Notes: generated from the sequence alone by a model not told the origin. A stretch of DNA of 64,000 nt from Pseudarthrobacter sulfonivorans (GCF_014712225.1 NZ_JACXBW010000020.1:19615-83614), one strand, 5' to 3'. Positions 56,297 to 64,000 are shown, numbered from the stretch's first letter. Made by a program: numbers and translations.

Positions 56297-57768
56297 TGCC
56301 GGGAAAGACGGACCAAAGCAACGCAGCCATGACGAGTCCCGGCACAGTCCAATCCGACGCCCCCGGCAGCGTAAAGCACAACCCCACCAAGCCGGCCAAT
56401 CCCAAGAAATTCATGCGGAAGGTGGCGCTCTTCTCCACCTTCGGCGGACTGCTCTTCGGCTATGACACCGGCGTCATCAACGGCGCACTGCCGTTTATGC
56501 AGCGGGACCTCGGCCTCACACCGTTGACCGAAGGGCTGGTCACGTCCACGCTCCTGTTCGGCGCGGCCTTCGGCGCCATCAGCGCAGGCCGGCTTTCGGA
56601 CCGCTTCGGCAGGCGCAAGACGATTATGGGACTGGCCCTGATCTTCATTGTGGCCACCATCGCCTGCACCGTCTCGTCGAGCACTGAACTGCTCATCGCG
56701 GCCCGGACCCTGCTGGGCCTGGCGGTCGGCGGGGCTTCCGTGATTGTCCCCGTGTACTTGGCGGAAATGTCGCCGGCGGCCCAACGCGGCCGCATCGTCA
56801 CGCAAAACGAACTGATGATCGTCACCGGCCAGTTCCTGGCCTTCACCTTCAATGCGGTGCTCGGCAACGCCTTCCCCGAAGAAACGCACGTCTGGCGCTG
56901 GATGCTGGTGATCGCCACGCTCCCTGCCGTCATCCTGTGGTTCGGGATGCTGGTCCTGCCGGAGAGCCCGCGCTGGCTGGCGTCGGCCGGCCGCTTCGGG
57001 GCCGTCCTCGAGGTGCTCCGCTCCACCCGCGCCGCCGGCGACGTCTCCGCGGAGTTCGACGAGGTGCGGCAGGCAGCCCGCGAGGACTACCAGGCGAAGA
57101 TGGGCACGTTCAAGGACCTGACCGTTCCCTGGATCCGCAGGATCTTCGTGGTGGGCCTCGGCATGGCCATCATCAACCAGATCAGCGGCGTCAACGCCAT
57201 CATGTACTACGGGACGTCCATCCTGTCCTCGTCCGGATTCGGCAACCAGGGCGCCCTGATTGCCAACGTGCTCAACGGCATCACGTCGGTGGCGGCGGTC
57301 GTCGCCGGCATGTATCTGATGACGCGGGTTCCCCGCAAACCCATGCTGATCGTGGGACTGTGCGGCACGGCGTCGTCCCTGACGGCCATCGCGCTCGTCT
57401 CGATGCTCCTGCCGGAGAGCACGCTGCGCGGCTACCTGGTGCTGCTGTTCATGGTGACGTTCCTGGCTTCCATGCAGGGCTGCATCGGCACCGTCACATG
57501 GCTGACCATGTCGGAGATCTTCCCCATGCACGTCCGCGGCATCGCCATGGGCATCTGCGTCTTTGTGCTGTGGATGATCAACTTCCTGATCGGGTTCTTC
57601 TTCCCTCAGATGGTCTCCTGGATCGGTGTTTCGGCGACGTTCTTCATCTTCGTGGCACTGCAGCTGGGTGCCATTGTCTGGGTCAAACGCGTCGTCCCGG
57701 AAACCAAGGACAAATCCCTGGAGGAGCTGGAGCACCTGTTCAAGCAGCGTTCAGGCGTGTCCGCCTAA
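56296..57768 (+). CDS. MFS sugar porter, probable inositol transporter
   Basis: 490 residues, 12 helices. Sugar-porter signatures: GGLLFGYDTGVINGALP, GRLSDRFGRRKTIMG, VPVYLAEMSPAAQRGRIV, PESPRWLASAG and the final PETKDKSLEELE. The last gene of the iol operon, so likely an H+-coupled inositol importer like IolT. GTG 56296 overlaps the iolH stop; ATG 56329 is another possible start. A perfect intrinsic terminator follows. Confidence 0.9.
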   Translation: MPGKTDQSNAAMTSPGTVQSDAPGSVKHNPTKPANPKKFMRKVALFSTFGGLLFGYDTGVINGALPFMQRDLGLTPLTEGLVTSTLLFGAAFGAISAGRLSDRFGRRKTIMGLALIFIVATIACTVSSSTELLIAARTLLGLAVGGASVIVPVYLAEMSPAAQRGRIVTQNELMIVTGQFLAFTFNAVLGNAFPEETHVWRWMLVIATLPAVILWFGMLVLPESPRWLASAGRFGAVLEVLRSTRAAGDVSAEFDEVRQAAREDYQAKMGTFKDLTVPWIRRIFVVGLGMAIINQISGVNAIMYYGTSILSSSGFGNQGALIANVLNGITSVAAVVAGMYLMTRVPRKPMLIVGLCGTASSLTAIALVSMLLPESTLRGYLVLLFMVTFLASMQGCIGTVTWLTMSEIFPMHVRGIAMGICVFVLWMINFLIGFFFPQMVSWIGVSATFFIFVALQLGAIVWVKRVVPETKDKSLEELEHLFKQRSGVSA

Positions 57769-57776
57769 GGTAACGC

Positions 57777-57812
57777 AAAAACGCCCGACGCCGGCCGGCG
57801 TCGGGCGTTTTT
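57777..57812 (+). terminator. Terminator of the iol operon
   Basis: Perfect 18-bp palindrome arm AAAAACGCCCGACGCCGG with its complement, ending in TTTTT: a textbook intrinsic terminator 8 bp after the stop, usable in both directions. Confidence 0.95.
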
Positions 57813-57840
57813 GTCTCCAGCGGGTGCGGGGCCCAGGACG

Positions 57841-57925
57841 CTCTCTCACTTAACGCAGGAAAACCACCATCCCTCTCTCACCCGGTGAGAGAGGGATGCG
57901 GGAAAACCCGCATTAGGTGAGAGAG
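57841..57925. repeat. Compound palindrome D with four CTCTCTCAC arms
   Basis: Outer arms CTCTCTCACTTAACGC (57841-57856) and its near complement (57910-57925, 14 of 16). Inside is a perfect 15-bp palindrome CATCCCTCTCTCACC (57868-57882) / GGTGAGAGAGGGATG (57884-57898), then hairpin GCGGG-AAAA-CCCGC (57898-57911). It lies between convergent genes, 5 bp from the end of the minus-strand one. Confidence 0.85.
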
Positions 57926-57929
57926 GGTG

Positions 57930-58952
57930 CTACAGGGCGATCACCGCGTTCTCCAGCGCACTGCGGCGGGCCGCATCCAGCACCTCCAGCGTCCGGATTC
58001 CGTCCGACGCCGGAACGGGTTCGGGGCCGTCGCCGCGGACCGCGCGGGCGAACTCGGCATAGAAACCGGCATAGTTCCCTTGCGCCGAGGCAATGGCCTC
58101 GCGGCCGTCCTTCGTGGACAGCGTGCCCCAGTTTTCGGCCGCGTCAATGCCCCACGTGGCCGGTTCCTCAACCGGACGGCGGCCCGACATCAGAGCCTCT
58201 GCCTGAACGTCGGCGCCGGAGGCGATGTAGCTGCCCCTGCTGCCGTAGGCCCGCAGCTCCCGGGTGGTGGAGTGGTTGAGTTTGCTGGCCGACACCGTGG
58301 AGACAGTTCCGGACGTATGCGTCATGGTGACCACAAAGCCGCAGTCCGTCCGCTCGCCGAAACGGTCCGTCCAGTCCAGGGTCGCGTGCACGTGGCTCGC
58401 CGGTCCCAGCAGCCACAGCATCTGGTCAACCAGGTGGCTGCCCAGGTCCCGCAGCAGTCCGCCGCTGGCACCAAGCTCAAGGCTGTCAGCGTTGTCCTGG
58501 TCCATTGTGGAGTGCACCCGCCACGTCTCACCGAGTTCCCCCGAGGCCAGCACGTTGGCGAGTGTGAGGATATCCGCGTCGCGGCGGCGGTTGTGGTAGA
58601 CGTTGAGGACAACGCCGGCCCGCGCGGCAGCCTCCGCCAGTTCACGCGCCGCCTGCGCATTCGGGGCGAACGGCTTGTCCGCCACCACATGCATGCCTGC
58701 TTCGATGGCTTCCATCACCAGCTCATGGCGGGTGTGCGGCGGCGTGGTGATGGTCACCGCGTCCACGCCGGCGTCCAGCAGCTCGGCAAGGCTCCCATAA
58801 ACGGGCACATCCGGGAAGTCAGCTTCTGCCTGCGCCTTTTTCGCTTCAGAGCGGGCCACAATGCCAGCCAATTCCACGCCGGGGGCGGCGTCAATGAACG
58901 GCGCATGGAAGTACCTGCCGCCTGCTCCGTATCCAACAATGCCAATCCGCAT
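57930..58952 (-). CDS. Gfo/Idh/MocA family oxidoreductase
   Basis: 340 residues. NAD(P) motif RIGIVGYGAGGRYFHAPFI and DKPFAPNA with the catalytic Lys; GGLLRDLGSHLVDQMLWLLG is the family's substrate-side motif. Sugar or inositol dehydrogenase of unknown substrate. It lies downstream of the isomerase gene at 59092, separated by a 90-bp hairpin. Confidence 0.9.
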   Translation of the reverse strand: MRIGIVGYGAGGRYFHAPFIDAAPGVELAGIVARSEAKKAQAEADFPDVPVYGSLAELLDAGVDAVTITTPPHTRHELVMEAIEAGMHVVADKPFAPNAQAARELAEAAARAGVVLNVYHNRRRDADILTLANVLASGELGETWRVHSTMDQDNADSLELGASGGLLRDLGSHLVDQMLWLLGPASHVHATLDWTDRFGERTDCGFVVTMTHTSGTVSTVSASKLNHSTTRELRAYGSRGSYIASGADVQAEALMSGRRPVEEPATWGIDAAENWGTLSTKDGREAIASAQGNYAGFYAEFARAVRGDGPEPVPASDGIRTLEVLDAARRSALENAVIAL

Positions 58953-58991
58953 GTTCCGTAGTCCTTCTCTCCGAGGTGTGTTCGGGTGTGT

Positions 58992-59081
58992 GCCCCGACC
59001 CCGAGGGTCGCCGGAAGCACGCCAGCCCGCCGGAAATCTCCGGCGAGCTGGCAGTGTTTCGGCGACCTCGGGGTCGGGGGC
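58992..59081. repeat. 90-bp intergenic hairpin E between two minus-strand genes
   Basis: Outer arms GCCCCGACCCCGAGG...TCGCCG (58992-59014) and CGGCGACC...GGGGGC (59060-59081); inner CAC-GCCAGC...GCCGG with CCGGC...GCTGGC-GTG. Over 35 pairs in total with a few bulges. It lies between two genes of one orientation, so it may be a terminator splitting the transcript. Confidence 0.85.
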
Positions 59082-59091
59082 TAGGGGCAGG

Positions 59092-60111
59092 TCAGGCCGT
59101 CAGGTTCAGCGACGCCCGGAGCGCGGCGTCGGCCTCGCGCAGGACCTTCGCCGCCACCTGCAGGCCTTCGATCCGGCCCAGGGACGTGTCCTCGTGCTCG
59201 ATGTTGACCAGCATGTCCGGATCCACCTCGTGCAGCGCGCGCAGGAACTCGGTCCAGAACGCCGTGTCGTGTCCGCGGCCCAGGGCCACGAAGTCCCAGG
59301 CGGAGTTCTTCGGCCACTCGTTGGCCCACTCGTCGCCGCCGAGGTTGGTCCGGTTTTCCTCCGGGGAGAGCCGGCGGAAGCTGTTGTCCAGCACGCCGTA
59401 GAGCGCAGCGTTGGCGGTGTTGACGCGGACATCTTTAGCCGCTGCCTGGAAGACGAGCGGTCCGAGTTCGCGCACCACGGCGACCGGATCCATCTGCTGC
59501 CAGAACAGGTGGGAGGCATCCAATTCGACGCCGACATGCGTTGCGTTGGTCAGCTCGATCAGCTTGTGGACATCGGCGGTGTTAAAGACGAGGTTCTGCG
59601 GGTGCAGTTCGAGGGCCACCTTGACGCCGTGGTCCGCCGCGAGGCGGTCGGTCTCCTTCCAGAAGGATGCGGCCACGCCCCACTGGTAGTCCAGGACGTC
59701 CAGTGCCGCCGAGTTCCAGGCGTTGACCACCCAGTTGACCGTGGTGGCGCCGGGCTCGCCGCCGGGCAGGCCGGACATGGTGACTACCCGGTCCTGGCCA
59801 AGCCGGTGCGCCAGGCGGATGGAGCGGCGGATGTCCTCGGCGTGCTTCTCGCCGATTTCACGCTTGGGGTGCAGCGGGTTGCCGTTGCAGTTGAGTCCTG
59901 CGATGGAAACTCCGGTGCCCTCGAAAAGGGCCAGATAATCGTCGCGGGCGGCGTCGCTTGTCAGGATCTCATCGAACGTGGGGACGTGGACGGCGGGGAG
60001 GAAGCCGCCGGTGTTGATCTCGATCCCGGTGAGGCCAAGATCGGCAATGACCTTCAGGGCTTCGGGAAGCGGACGGTCGTGCAGGATTGCGTTGTAGACG
60101 CCGAGCCTCAT
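59092..60111 (-). CDS. Sugar phosphate isomerase/epimerase (TIM barrel)
   Basis: 339 residues. MRLGVYNAILHDRPLPEAL, GIEINTGGFLPAVH, VALELHPQNLVFN, GVELDASHLFWQQMDP and VNIEHEDTSLGRIEG contain the usual Glu/His/Asp metal ligands. Overlaps the upstream oxidoreductase gene by ATGA, so the two are translationally coupled. A keto-sugar or keto-inositol epimerase is likely; the substrate is unknown. Confidence 0.88.
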   Translation of the reverse strand: MRLGVYNAILHDRPLPEALKVIADLGLTGIEINTGGFLPAVHVPTFDEILTSDAARDDYLALFEGTGVSIAGLNCNGNPLHPKREIGEKHAEDIRRSIRLAHRLGQDRVVTMSGLPGGEPGATTVNWVVNAWNSAALDVLDYQWGVAASFWKETDRLAADHGVKVALELHPQNLVFNTADVHKLIELTNATHVGVELDASHLFWQQMDPVAVVRELGPLVFQAAAKDVRVNTANAALYGVLDNSFRRLSPEENRTNLGGDEWANEWPKNSAWDFVALGRGHDTAFWTEFLRALHEVDPDMLVNIEHEDTSLGRIEGLQVAAKVLREADAALRASLNLTA

Positions 60112-61295
60112 AGCGTGATCTTCTTTCCGTTGTTGAGGGCGGATTCGGTGACAGCGCCGAGCAGTTCCATGTTGCGGACACCTTCGTCGAACGTAGCGCA
60201 GCGGGGGAGGGACTCTTCTTCGCTGAGGCCGGCCACCTCTTCGAGGAACGCGCGGGCCTGGTAGCCGAACGCGTCATTCTGGCCGAAACCAACTTCGGGG
60301 GCGTCCATGGCGAGGCCGCCGGCGATGTAGGGGTGGCCCGGGCCGAGGATGACCTGGCGGTAGCCGTTCTCGTTGCCGGAGCCGTCGTTGAGGAAAAGCT
60401 GGATTTCGGCGGGGCGGCGCTGGTCGAACTTGGCGGCGCCGTTCTCGCAGAAGACTTCGAACTGGAGGCTGTTGGCGTGTCCGGCCGCAACCCGGGAGAC
60501 TTCAAAGCTGCCGGCGCCGGTTCCGAACTCTGCGTTGAAGGCTGCGTAGTCGTCGTTCTCGACGGCTTCGAAAGTGTCGCTGACGGCAGCGTGGTCGTGG
60601 CCCATGACAGCCGCGAGCGGCAGGGGCCGCTTATCGATCACGGTGCTGAGGCTGCCGCCGGTGATCGACGTGATGTCGCCGCAAAGGAACTCGGAAATGT
60701 ACGTCAGGTGGCTTCCGACGTCGGCGAGGGCACCCGATCCGGGGCCGCCCTTGTAGCGCCAGCTCATGGGAGCGGAGGGGCTGAAGCCGTAGTCGGTCCA
60801 GTAGCGGCCGCTGAAGTGCAGGACGTTGCCGAGCACGCCGTTGCGGATCAGGTCCCGGATGTATGCGATGCCTGGGGTGCGGCGGAAGGTGAAGCCGATG
60901 CGTGCGATGGTTCCGCCGGCCTCGGCCGCGCGGGCTACCTCGGCCATGGCGCGGGCGTCTGCCAGGGAGTCGCTCAGCGGCTTTTCGCAGAGCACGTGCT
61001 TGCCGGCAGTGAGCAGGCCCTCCACCACTTCGCGGTGCAGGGAGTTGGCGATAACCACGCTGACGACGTCGATGTCATCGGCTTCGGCGATTGCCTGCCA
61101 TGACGTGTCGTTGCGTTCGTAGCCGAAACGGCGGGCGGCCAACGAGCCGAATTCGGCGTTGACGTCGCCGATCGAAACCAGGCGTACCGGGGGAAGGACC
61201 GGGCTGTAGAGGGCAGACGCGGTGCGGTACGCGGAAGCGTGGGCCTTGCCGGCCATGCCTGCACCGATGACGGCGACGCCGAGGCTTTCAGCCAT
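60108..61295 (-). CDS. Gfo/Idh/MocA family oxidoreductase, long form
   Basis: 395 residues. VAVIGAGMAGKAHASAYRTA, CEKPLSDSLADARAMAE and GALADVGSHLTYISEFLCG; longer than the 340-residue member nearby. First gene of the minus-strand operon reading away from the LacI regulator, with the LacI palindrome in its promoter region. With the following isomerase it forms an oxidise-isomerise pair as seen for inositol and rare sugars. Confidence 0.9.
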   Translation of the reverse strand: MAESLGVAVIGAGMAGKAHASAYRTASALYSPVLPPVRLVSIGDVNAEFGSLAARRFGYERNDTSWQAIAEADDIDVVSVVIANSLHREVVEGLLTAGKHVLCEKPLSDSLADARAMAEVARAAEAGGTIARIGFTFRRTPGIAYIRDLIRNGVLGNVLHFSGRYWTDYGFSPSAPMSWRYKGGPGSGALADVGSHLTYISEFLCGDITSITGGSLSTVIDKRPLPLAAVMGHDHAAVSDTFEAVENDDYAAFNAEFGTGAGSFEVSRVAAGHANSLQFEVFCENGAAKFDQRRPAEIQLFLNDGSGNENGYRQVILGPGHPYIAGGLAMDAPEVGFGQNDAFGYQARAFLEEVAGLSEEESLPRCATFDEGVRNMELLGAVTESALNNGKKITL

Positions 61296-61343
61296 TGATT
61301 TCTCCTTTGAAATTCAGCCGCGGCGGGAAGCTCCAGCGGCATT

Positions 61344-61357
61344 TTGTAGCGCTACAA
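61344..61357. promoter_or_regulatory. LacI-type operator between divergent genes
   Basis: TTGTAGC-GCTACAA, a perfect 14-bp palindrome with CG at the centre, typical of LacI/GalR operators. It lies 49 bp from the oxidoreductase start and 93 bp from the LacI start, so it could control both. Confidence 0.8.
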
Positions 61358-61449
61358 TTTAGTGCGTTGGAACCGAGCGTATCCATGTATGCATGTCCTG
61401 TCAATCACTCTCCGGATATCCTCAAGGGCAGACTCGAAAGGCACTCCTG

Positions 61450-62460
61450 ATGACACTGAATGGCCGCAAGGCACAACGCCCCACGATCTACGACGTAGCG
61501 AAGCGGGCGGGCGTCTCGCCGTCGTTGGTTTCGCTCGTCCTGCAGAATCCCGTGAAGGTGAGTGACAAGCGCCGCGAAGCGGTGGAGGCTGCCATTTTGG
61601 AGCTCGGATACCGCCCCAGCCGTGCCGCAACCACGCTCGCCAGCAGCCGCACCAAGAGTATCGGCCTGGTGATCGATGACTACCGTAACCTCTGGTTCGT
61701 GGATCTCCTCAGGGGTATGGAGTCGGTCCTCTCGGACCTTGGGTACCAGGTGATGCTGGCCGACTCCCGTCCCGGCGAAAACCGCATCAAGGAAGCCACG
61801 GACGGGTTGCTGGCCATGCATGTGGACGCGTTGGTGATTGCTGCGGAACCCAGCGAATCCATGCTCGCCAAAACGTGGGTTCCCACGGTGGTGGCCGGGT
61901 GGCGCAAGGGCGTCCCCGCGGGCGCTGACCTGATAACCAACGACGACGACGGCGGGGGCGGCATGGCCGCCGGCCACCTGCTGGGGCTGGGCCATACCCG
62001 CATCGGCCACCTCTCAGGGTCCGACGGCGCATCAGCCCACCGGCGCGCCGGGTTCCGGCGGCGGATGGAGGAGGCCGGCGTCGACGTCCTGGTCGCAGAG
62101 TCCGGCGGAACATCCGAGGAGGACGGCTACACATCGGCGTGCTGGCTGTTGGACCAGCATCCGGAGACCACGGCCGTCTTCGCAGCCAACGACACCATGG
62201 CGTTGGGCGCTTTGGCCGCGATCAAATCCCGGGGACTCTCGGTGCCCGGGGACATTTCCGTGATCGGCTACGACAATTCGCCCCTAGCCAAGTCCCGCTA
62301 CCTCGACCTGACCTCGGTGGACAACCGAAGCGACGTGGTGGGCGTCGACGCCGCCCGAACCTTGCTGGCGCGGATTCAGGACCCGGCTATTGGACCCCAG
62401 CAGAAGCTGATCGAGCCCGTCCTCGCTGTTCGCAGCACCACGGCGCAGCCTGTTTCCTAG
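61450..62460 (+). CDS. LacI-family transcriptional regulator
   Basis: 336 residues from ATG 61450 (GAAAGG upstream; the frame is open to 61393 but without homology). N-terminal HTH and hinge: PTIYDVAKRAGVSPSLVSLVLQNPVKVSDKRREAV, then ELGYRPSRAATTLASSRT. A Peripla_BP_3 sensor domain follows (IGLVIDDYRNLWFVDLLRGME ... FAANDTMALGALAAIKSRGLSVPGDISVIGYDNS). Probably represses the divergent oxidoreductase-isomerase operon through the palindrome at 61344 and itself, with a sugar as inducer. Confidence 0.93.
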   Translation: MTLNGRKAQRPTIYDVAKRAGVSPSLVSLVLQNPVKVSDKRREAVEAAILELGYRPSRAATTLASSRTKSIGLVIDDYRNLWFVDLLRGMESVLSDLGYQVMLADSRPGENRIKEATDGLLAMHVDALVIAAEPSESMLAKTWVPTVVAGWRKGVPAGADLITNDDDGGGGMAAGHLLGLGHTRIGHLSGSDGASAHRRAGFRRRMEEAGVDVLVAESGGTSEEDGYTSACWLLDQHPETTAVFAANDTMALGALAAIKSRGLSVPGDISVIGYDNSPLAKSRYLDLTSVDNRSDVVGVDAARTLLARIQDPAIGPQQKLIEPVLAVRSTTAQPVS

Positions 62461-62497
62461 GCAGCGAGGACGGTGCTTTTACGTTAAAACATCCTAA

Positions 62498-62542
62498 TGT
62501 CAGGACAAACTATTGACAAAGTGTGAGCTGATTCACCATGAT
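62498..62542 (+). promoter_or_regulatory. Promoter and IolR-like operator of the sugar ABC importer
   Basis: TGTCAGGACA (62498-62507) then -35 TTGACA (62513-62518), 18-bp spacer, CATGAT (62537-62542). The 17-base word around the operator is identical to that in front of the tautomerase gene. Confidence 0.75.
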
Positions 62543-62608
62543 CTGAGTAGAGGGCCTTGAGCTCCTGCAGAGTGGCAGGGCCGTAACCCTTATCAAAGGA
62601 GATAAATT

Positions 62609-63604
62609 GTGAATAAGTTTTCCTGGCGGAAGGCAGCCCTGGTGGCGGCAGTCGTTCCCATGATGGCCCTCAGTGCCTGTTCCAGCGCCGGCGGCAGGCC
62701 GACCGATACCGGCAACGCCGCCGGCGGAGGACAGGTGGCCACGACCGACCGGATCAAGATCGCCATGATCGCCCATGCTCCTGCCGGTGATACATTCTGG
62801 GACACCGTCCGCAAGGGCGCCGAGGAAGCGGCCGCGAAGGACAACGTCGAGCTGCTGTACACCTCTGATCCCGAGGCCGGCCGGCAGGCCCAGCTGATCG
62901 AGCAGGCCGTGGACCAGAAGGTGGACGGCATCGCCGTCACCCTGGCCACGCCTGAGGCGTTGAAGGGTGCGCTGAAGAAGGCCGCTGACGCAGGCATTCC
63001 GATTGTCAGCTTCAACGCCGGCGAATCGGCCTCCGCGCAGCTCGGAGCGTTCACCCACTTCGGTTCCAACGAGCAGCTCGCAGGCCAGGCCGTGGGCACA
63101 AAGCTCGCGGAGGGTGGGTTCAAGCACCCGGTCTGCGTGATCCAGGCGCAGGGGCATGTGGGCCTCGAAGCCCGGTGCGCGGGTGTGAAGGCCAAGGTAC
63201 CCGGGACGGAAATCCTGTACGTCAACGGTGCCGACATGACGTCCGTTGAATCAACCGCAACCGCCAAGCTGCAGGCTTCCAAAGACGCCGACGTGATCAT
63301 CGGCCTTGGGGCCCCGATCACGCTGACCCTCCTGAAGTCCGTTTCCACCGCCGGAAGCACCGCCAAGGTTGCCAGCTTCGACCTGAACAAGGAATTGGCC
63401 CAAAAGGTCTCCGACGGCAGCGTGCTGTTCACCGTTGACCAGCAGCCGTGGCTGCAAGGTTACAGCTCGGTGGATGCCCTGTGGCAGAACAAGCGCGGCG
63501 GATTCAGGCTCGGCGGCGGGCAGTCCGTCCTGACCGGTCCTGCCATCATCGACCAGTCCAACGCGGCCGAAGTCCTGAAGTTCGCCGAACAGGGTATCCG
63601 CTAA
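62609..63604 (+). CDS. Sugar ABC transporter substrate-binding lipoprotein
   Basis: 331 residues from GTG 62609 (AAAGGAG upstream). Signal peptide KAALVAAVVPMMALSAC with the lipid Cys. Periplasmic-binding_4 (RbsB/IatA-like) fold: IKIAMIAHAPAGDTFWDTVRKG, QKVDGIAVTLATPEAL, and ASFDLNKELAQKVSDGSVLFTVDQQPWLQGY. The Phe-Trp near the start is typical of pentose/inositol receptors. Promoter carries the IolR-like operator, so inositol or an inositol isomer is a likely ligand; this is inference. Confidence 0.9.
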   Translation: MNKFSWRKAALVAAVVPMMALSACSSAGGRPTDTGNAAGGGQVATTDRIKIAMIAHAPAGDTFWDTVRKGAEEAAAKDNVELLYTSDPEAGRQAQLIEQAVDQKVDGIAVTLATPEALKGALKKAADAGIPIVSFNAGESASAQLGAFTHFGSNEQLAGQAVGTKLAEGGFKHPVCVIQAQGHVGLEARCAGVKAKVPGTEILYVNGADMTSVESTATAKLQASKDADVIIGLGAPITLTLLKSVSTAGSTAKVASFDLNKELAQKVSDGSVLFTVDQQPWLQGYSSVDALWQNKRGGFRLGGGQSVLTGPAIIDQSNAAEVLKFAEQGIR

Positions 63605-63656
63605 CAGCCCGCTGGCCGGGCCGGCCAACGCCGGCCCGGCAGCAAGGAGAATCATC

Positions 63657-64000
63657 ATGACCATGACCCAGCCCAAGCTCAAATTACCGGCGATTGATGA
63701 ACGCGTCGCCAAGCGCAGCCCGTTGCAGAAGCTCCTCAGCAGGCCCGAAGTCGGTGCCCTCGTGGGCGCCATCGTCCTTTTCGTTTTCTTCGCAGTGGTT
63801 TCCCCGACGTTTACGCAGCCCAATGCGCTGGCCACTATTCTGTACGGCAGCTCGACGATCGGGATCATGGCGGTGGGGGTGTCCTTGCTGATGATCGGCG
63901 GGGAATTTGACCTGTCCACCGGCGTCGCGGTGATCTCCTCGGCCCTGACCGCGTCGATGTTCAGCTGGTACTTCAGCACCAACGTGTGGGTGGGGGTGGT
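63657..64000 (+). CDS. Sugar ABC transporter permease (3' truncated)
   Basis: 114 codons visible from ATG 63657 (AAGGAG 7 bases upstream); the gene runs off the window. Begins MTMTQPKLKLPAIDERVAKR, then a first helix VGALVGAIVLFVFFAVVS and ATILYGSSTIGIMAVGVSLLMIGGEFDLSTG. This is the RbsC/BPD_transp_2 signature. It is part of the operon with the binding protein 52 bp upstream. A hairpin GGCCGGGCCGGCC (63613-63626) lies between them. Confidence 0.93.
   Translation, partial: MTMTQPKLKLPAIDERVAKRSPLQKLLSRPEVGALVGAIVLFVFFAVVSPTFTQPNALATILYGSSTIGIMAVGVSLLMIGGEFDLSTGVAVISSALTASMFSWYFSTNVWVGV

Overview
The window is high-GC actinobacterial chromosome, most likely Arthrobacter or Pseudarthrobacter (Micrococcaceae). 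The evidence is the strong GC bias at third codon positions, frequent GTG and TTG starts, a GroEL ending in a Gly/Met tail, an XPB-type helicase beside its large partner protein, DUF3263/LytR_C, DUF3027 and DUF6457 proteins, a DtxR/IdeR regulator, and an actinobacterial-style inositol cluster. I see no transposase, integrase, CRISPR array, rRNA or origin. The one RNA gene is a tRNA-Arg(CCT). All assignments come from reading the sequence and from recalled family knowledge; no database search was run.

Layout. 1-8.3 kb: end of a ThrE-type exporter, siderophore-interacting protein with an iron-box-like site, ung, DUF3263, LytR_C protein, small cold-shock protein, branched-chain-amino-acid-type binding lipoprotein, groEL behind two tandem CIRCE operators, an RNase HI/DUF4440-like fusion, a solitary WXG100 protein. 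8.4-19.8 kb: two-component system, XPB helicase and its partner, small membrane protein, CspD-like protein, DUF3027 protein, MFS exporter, serC, and an IdeR/DmdR-type regulator. 19.9-23.1 kb: three secreted cell-wall hydrolases, the first two each behind a ydaO/yuaA (cyclic di-AMP) riboswitch. 23.2-27.2 kb: HNH protein and a molybdenum cofactor/formate dehydrogenase set (mobA-like, DUF6457, moeA, fdhD). 27.3-30.4 kb: GH38 alpha-mannosidase with its own promoter and operator-like palindrome. 30.6-36 kb: a membrane protein/HTH pair divergent from an ABC-F plus ABC-exporter operon whose leader carries a terminator-like hairpin and a short open frame. 36-46.8 kb: NUDIX, DUF6314, tRNA-Arg, DUF998, membrane protein, inositol-monophosphatase-like protein, PcrA/UvrD helicase, GT1 glycosyltransferase, lipoprotein and sucCD.

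The last 17 kb is a sugar/inositol catabolic region. A tautomerase gene, an eight-gene operon (iolC, Cgl0159-type barrel protein, iolD, iolA, iolE, iolG, iolH, MFS sugar porter), and, after an oppositely oriented oxidoreductase/isomerase block with a LacI regulator, a sugar ABC importer (binding protein and truncated permease). The promoters of the tautomerase, iolC and ABC-importer genes share the word TGTCAG(G/T)ACA, close to the IolR operator motif known from Corynebacterium glutamicum, so they look like one regulon. iolB is not in the window. The LacI gene and the divergent operon share a perfect 14-bp palindrome.

The intergenic spaces are also rich in long imperfect palindromes, several with 25-40 bp arms, that do not look like ordinary terminators and may be a repeat family of this genome.
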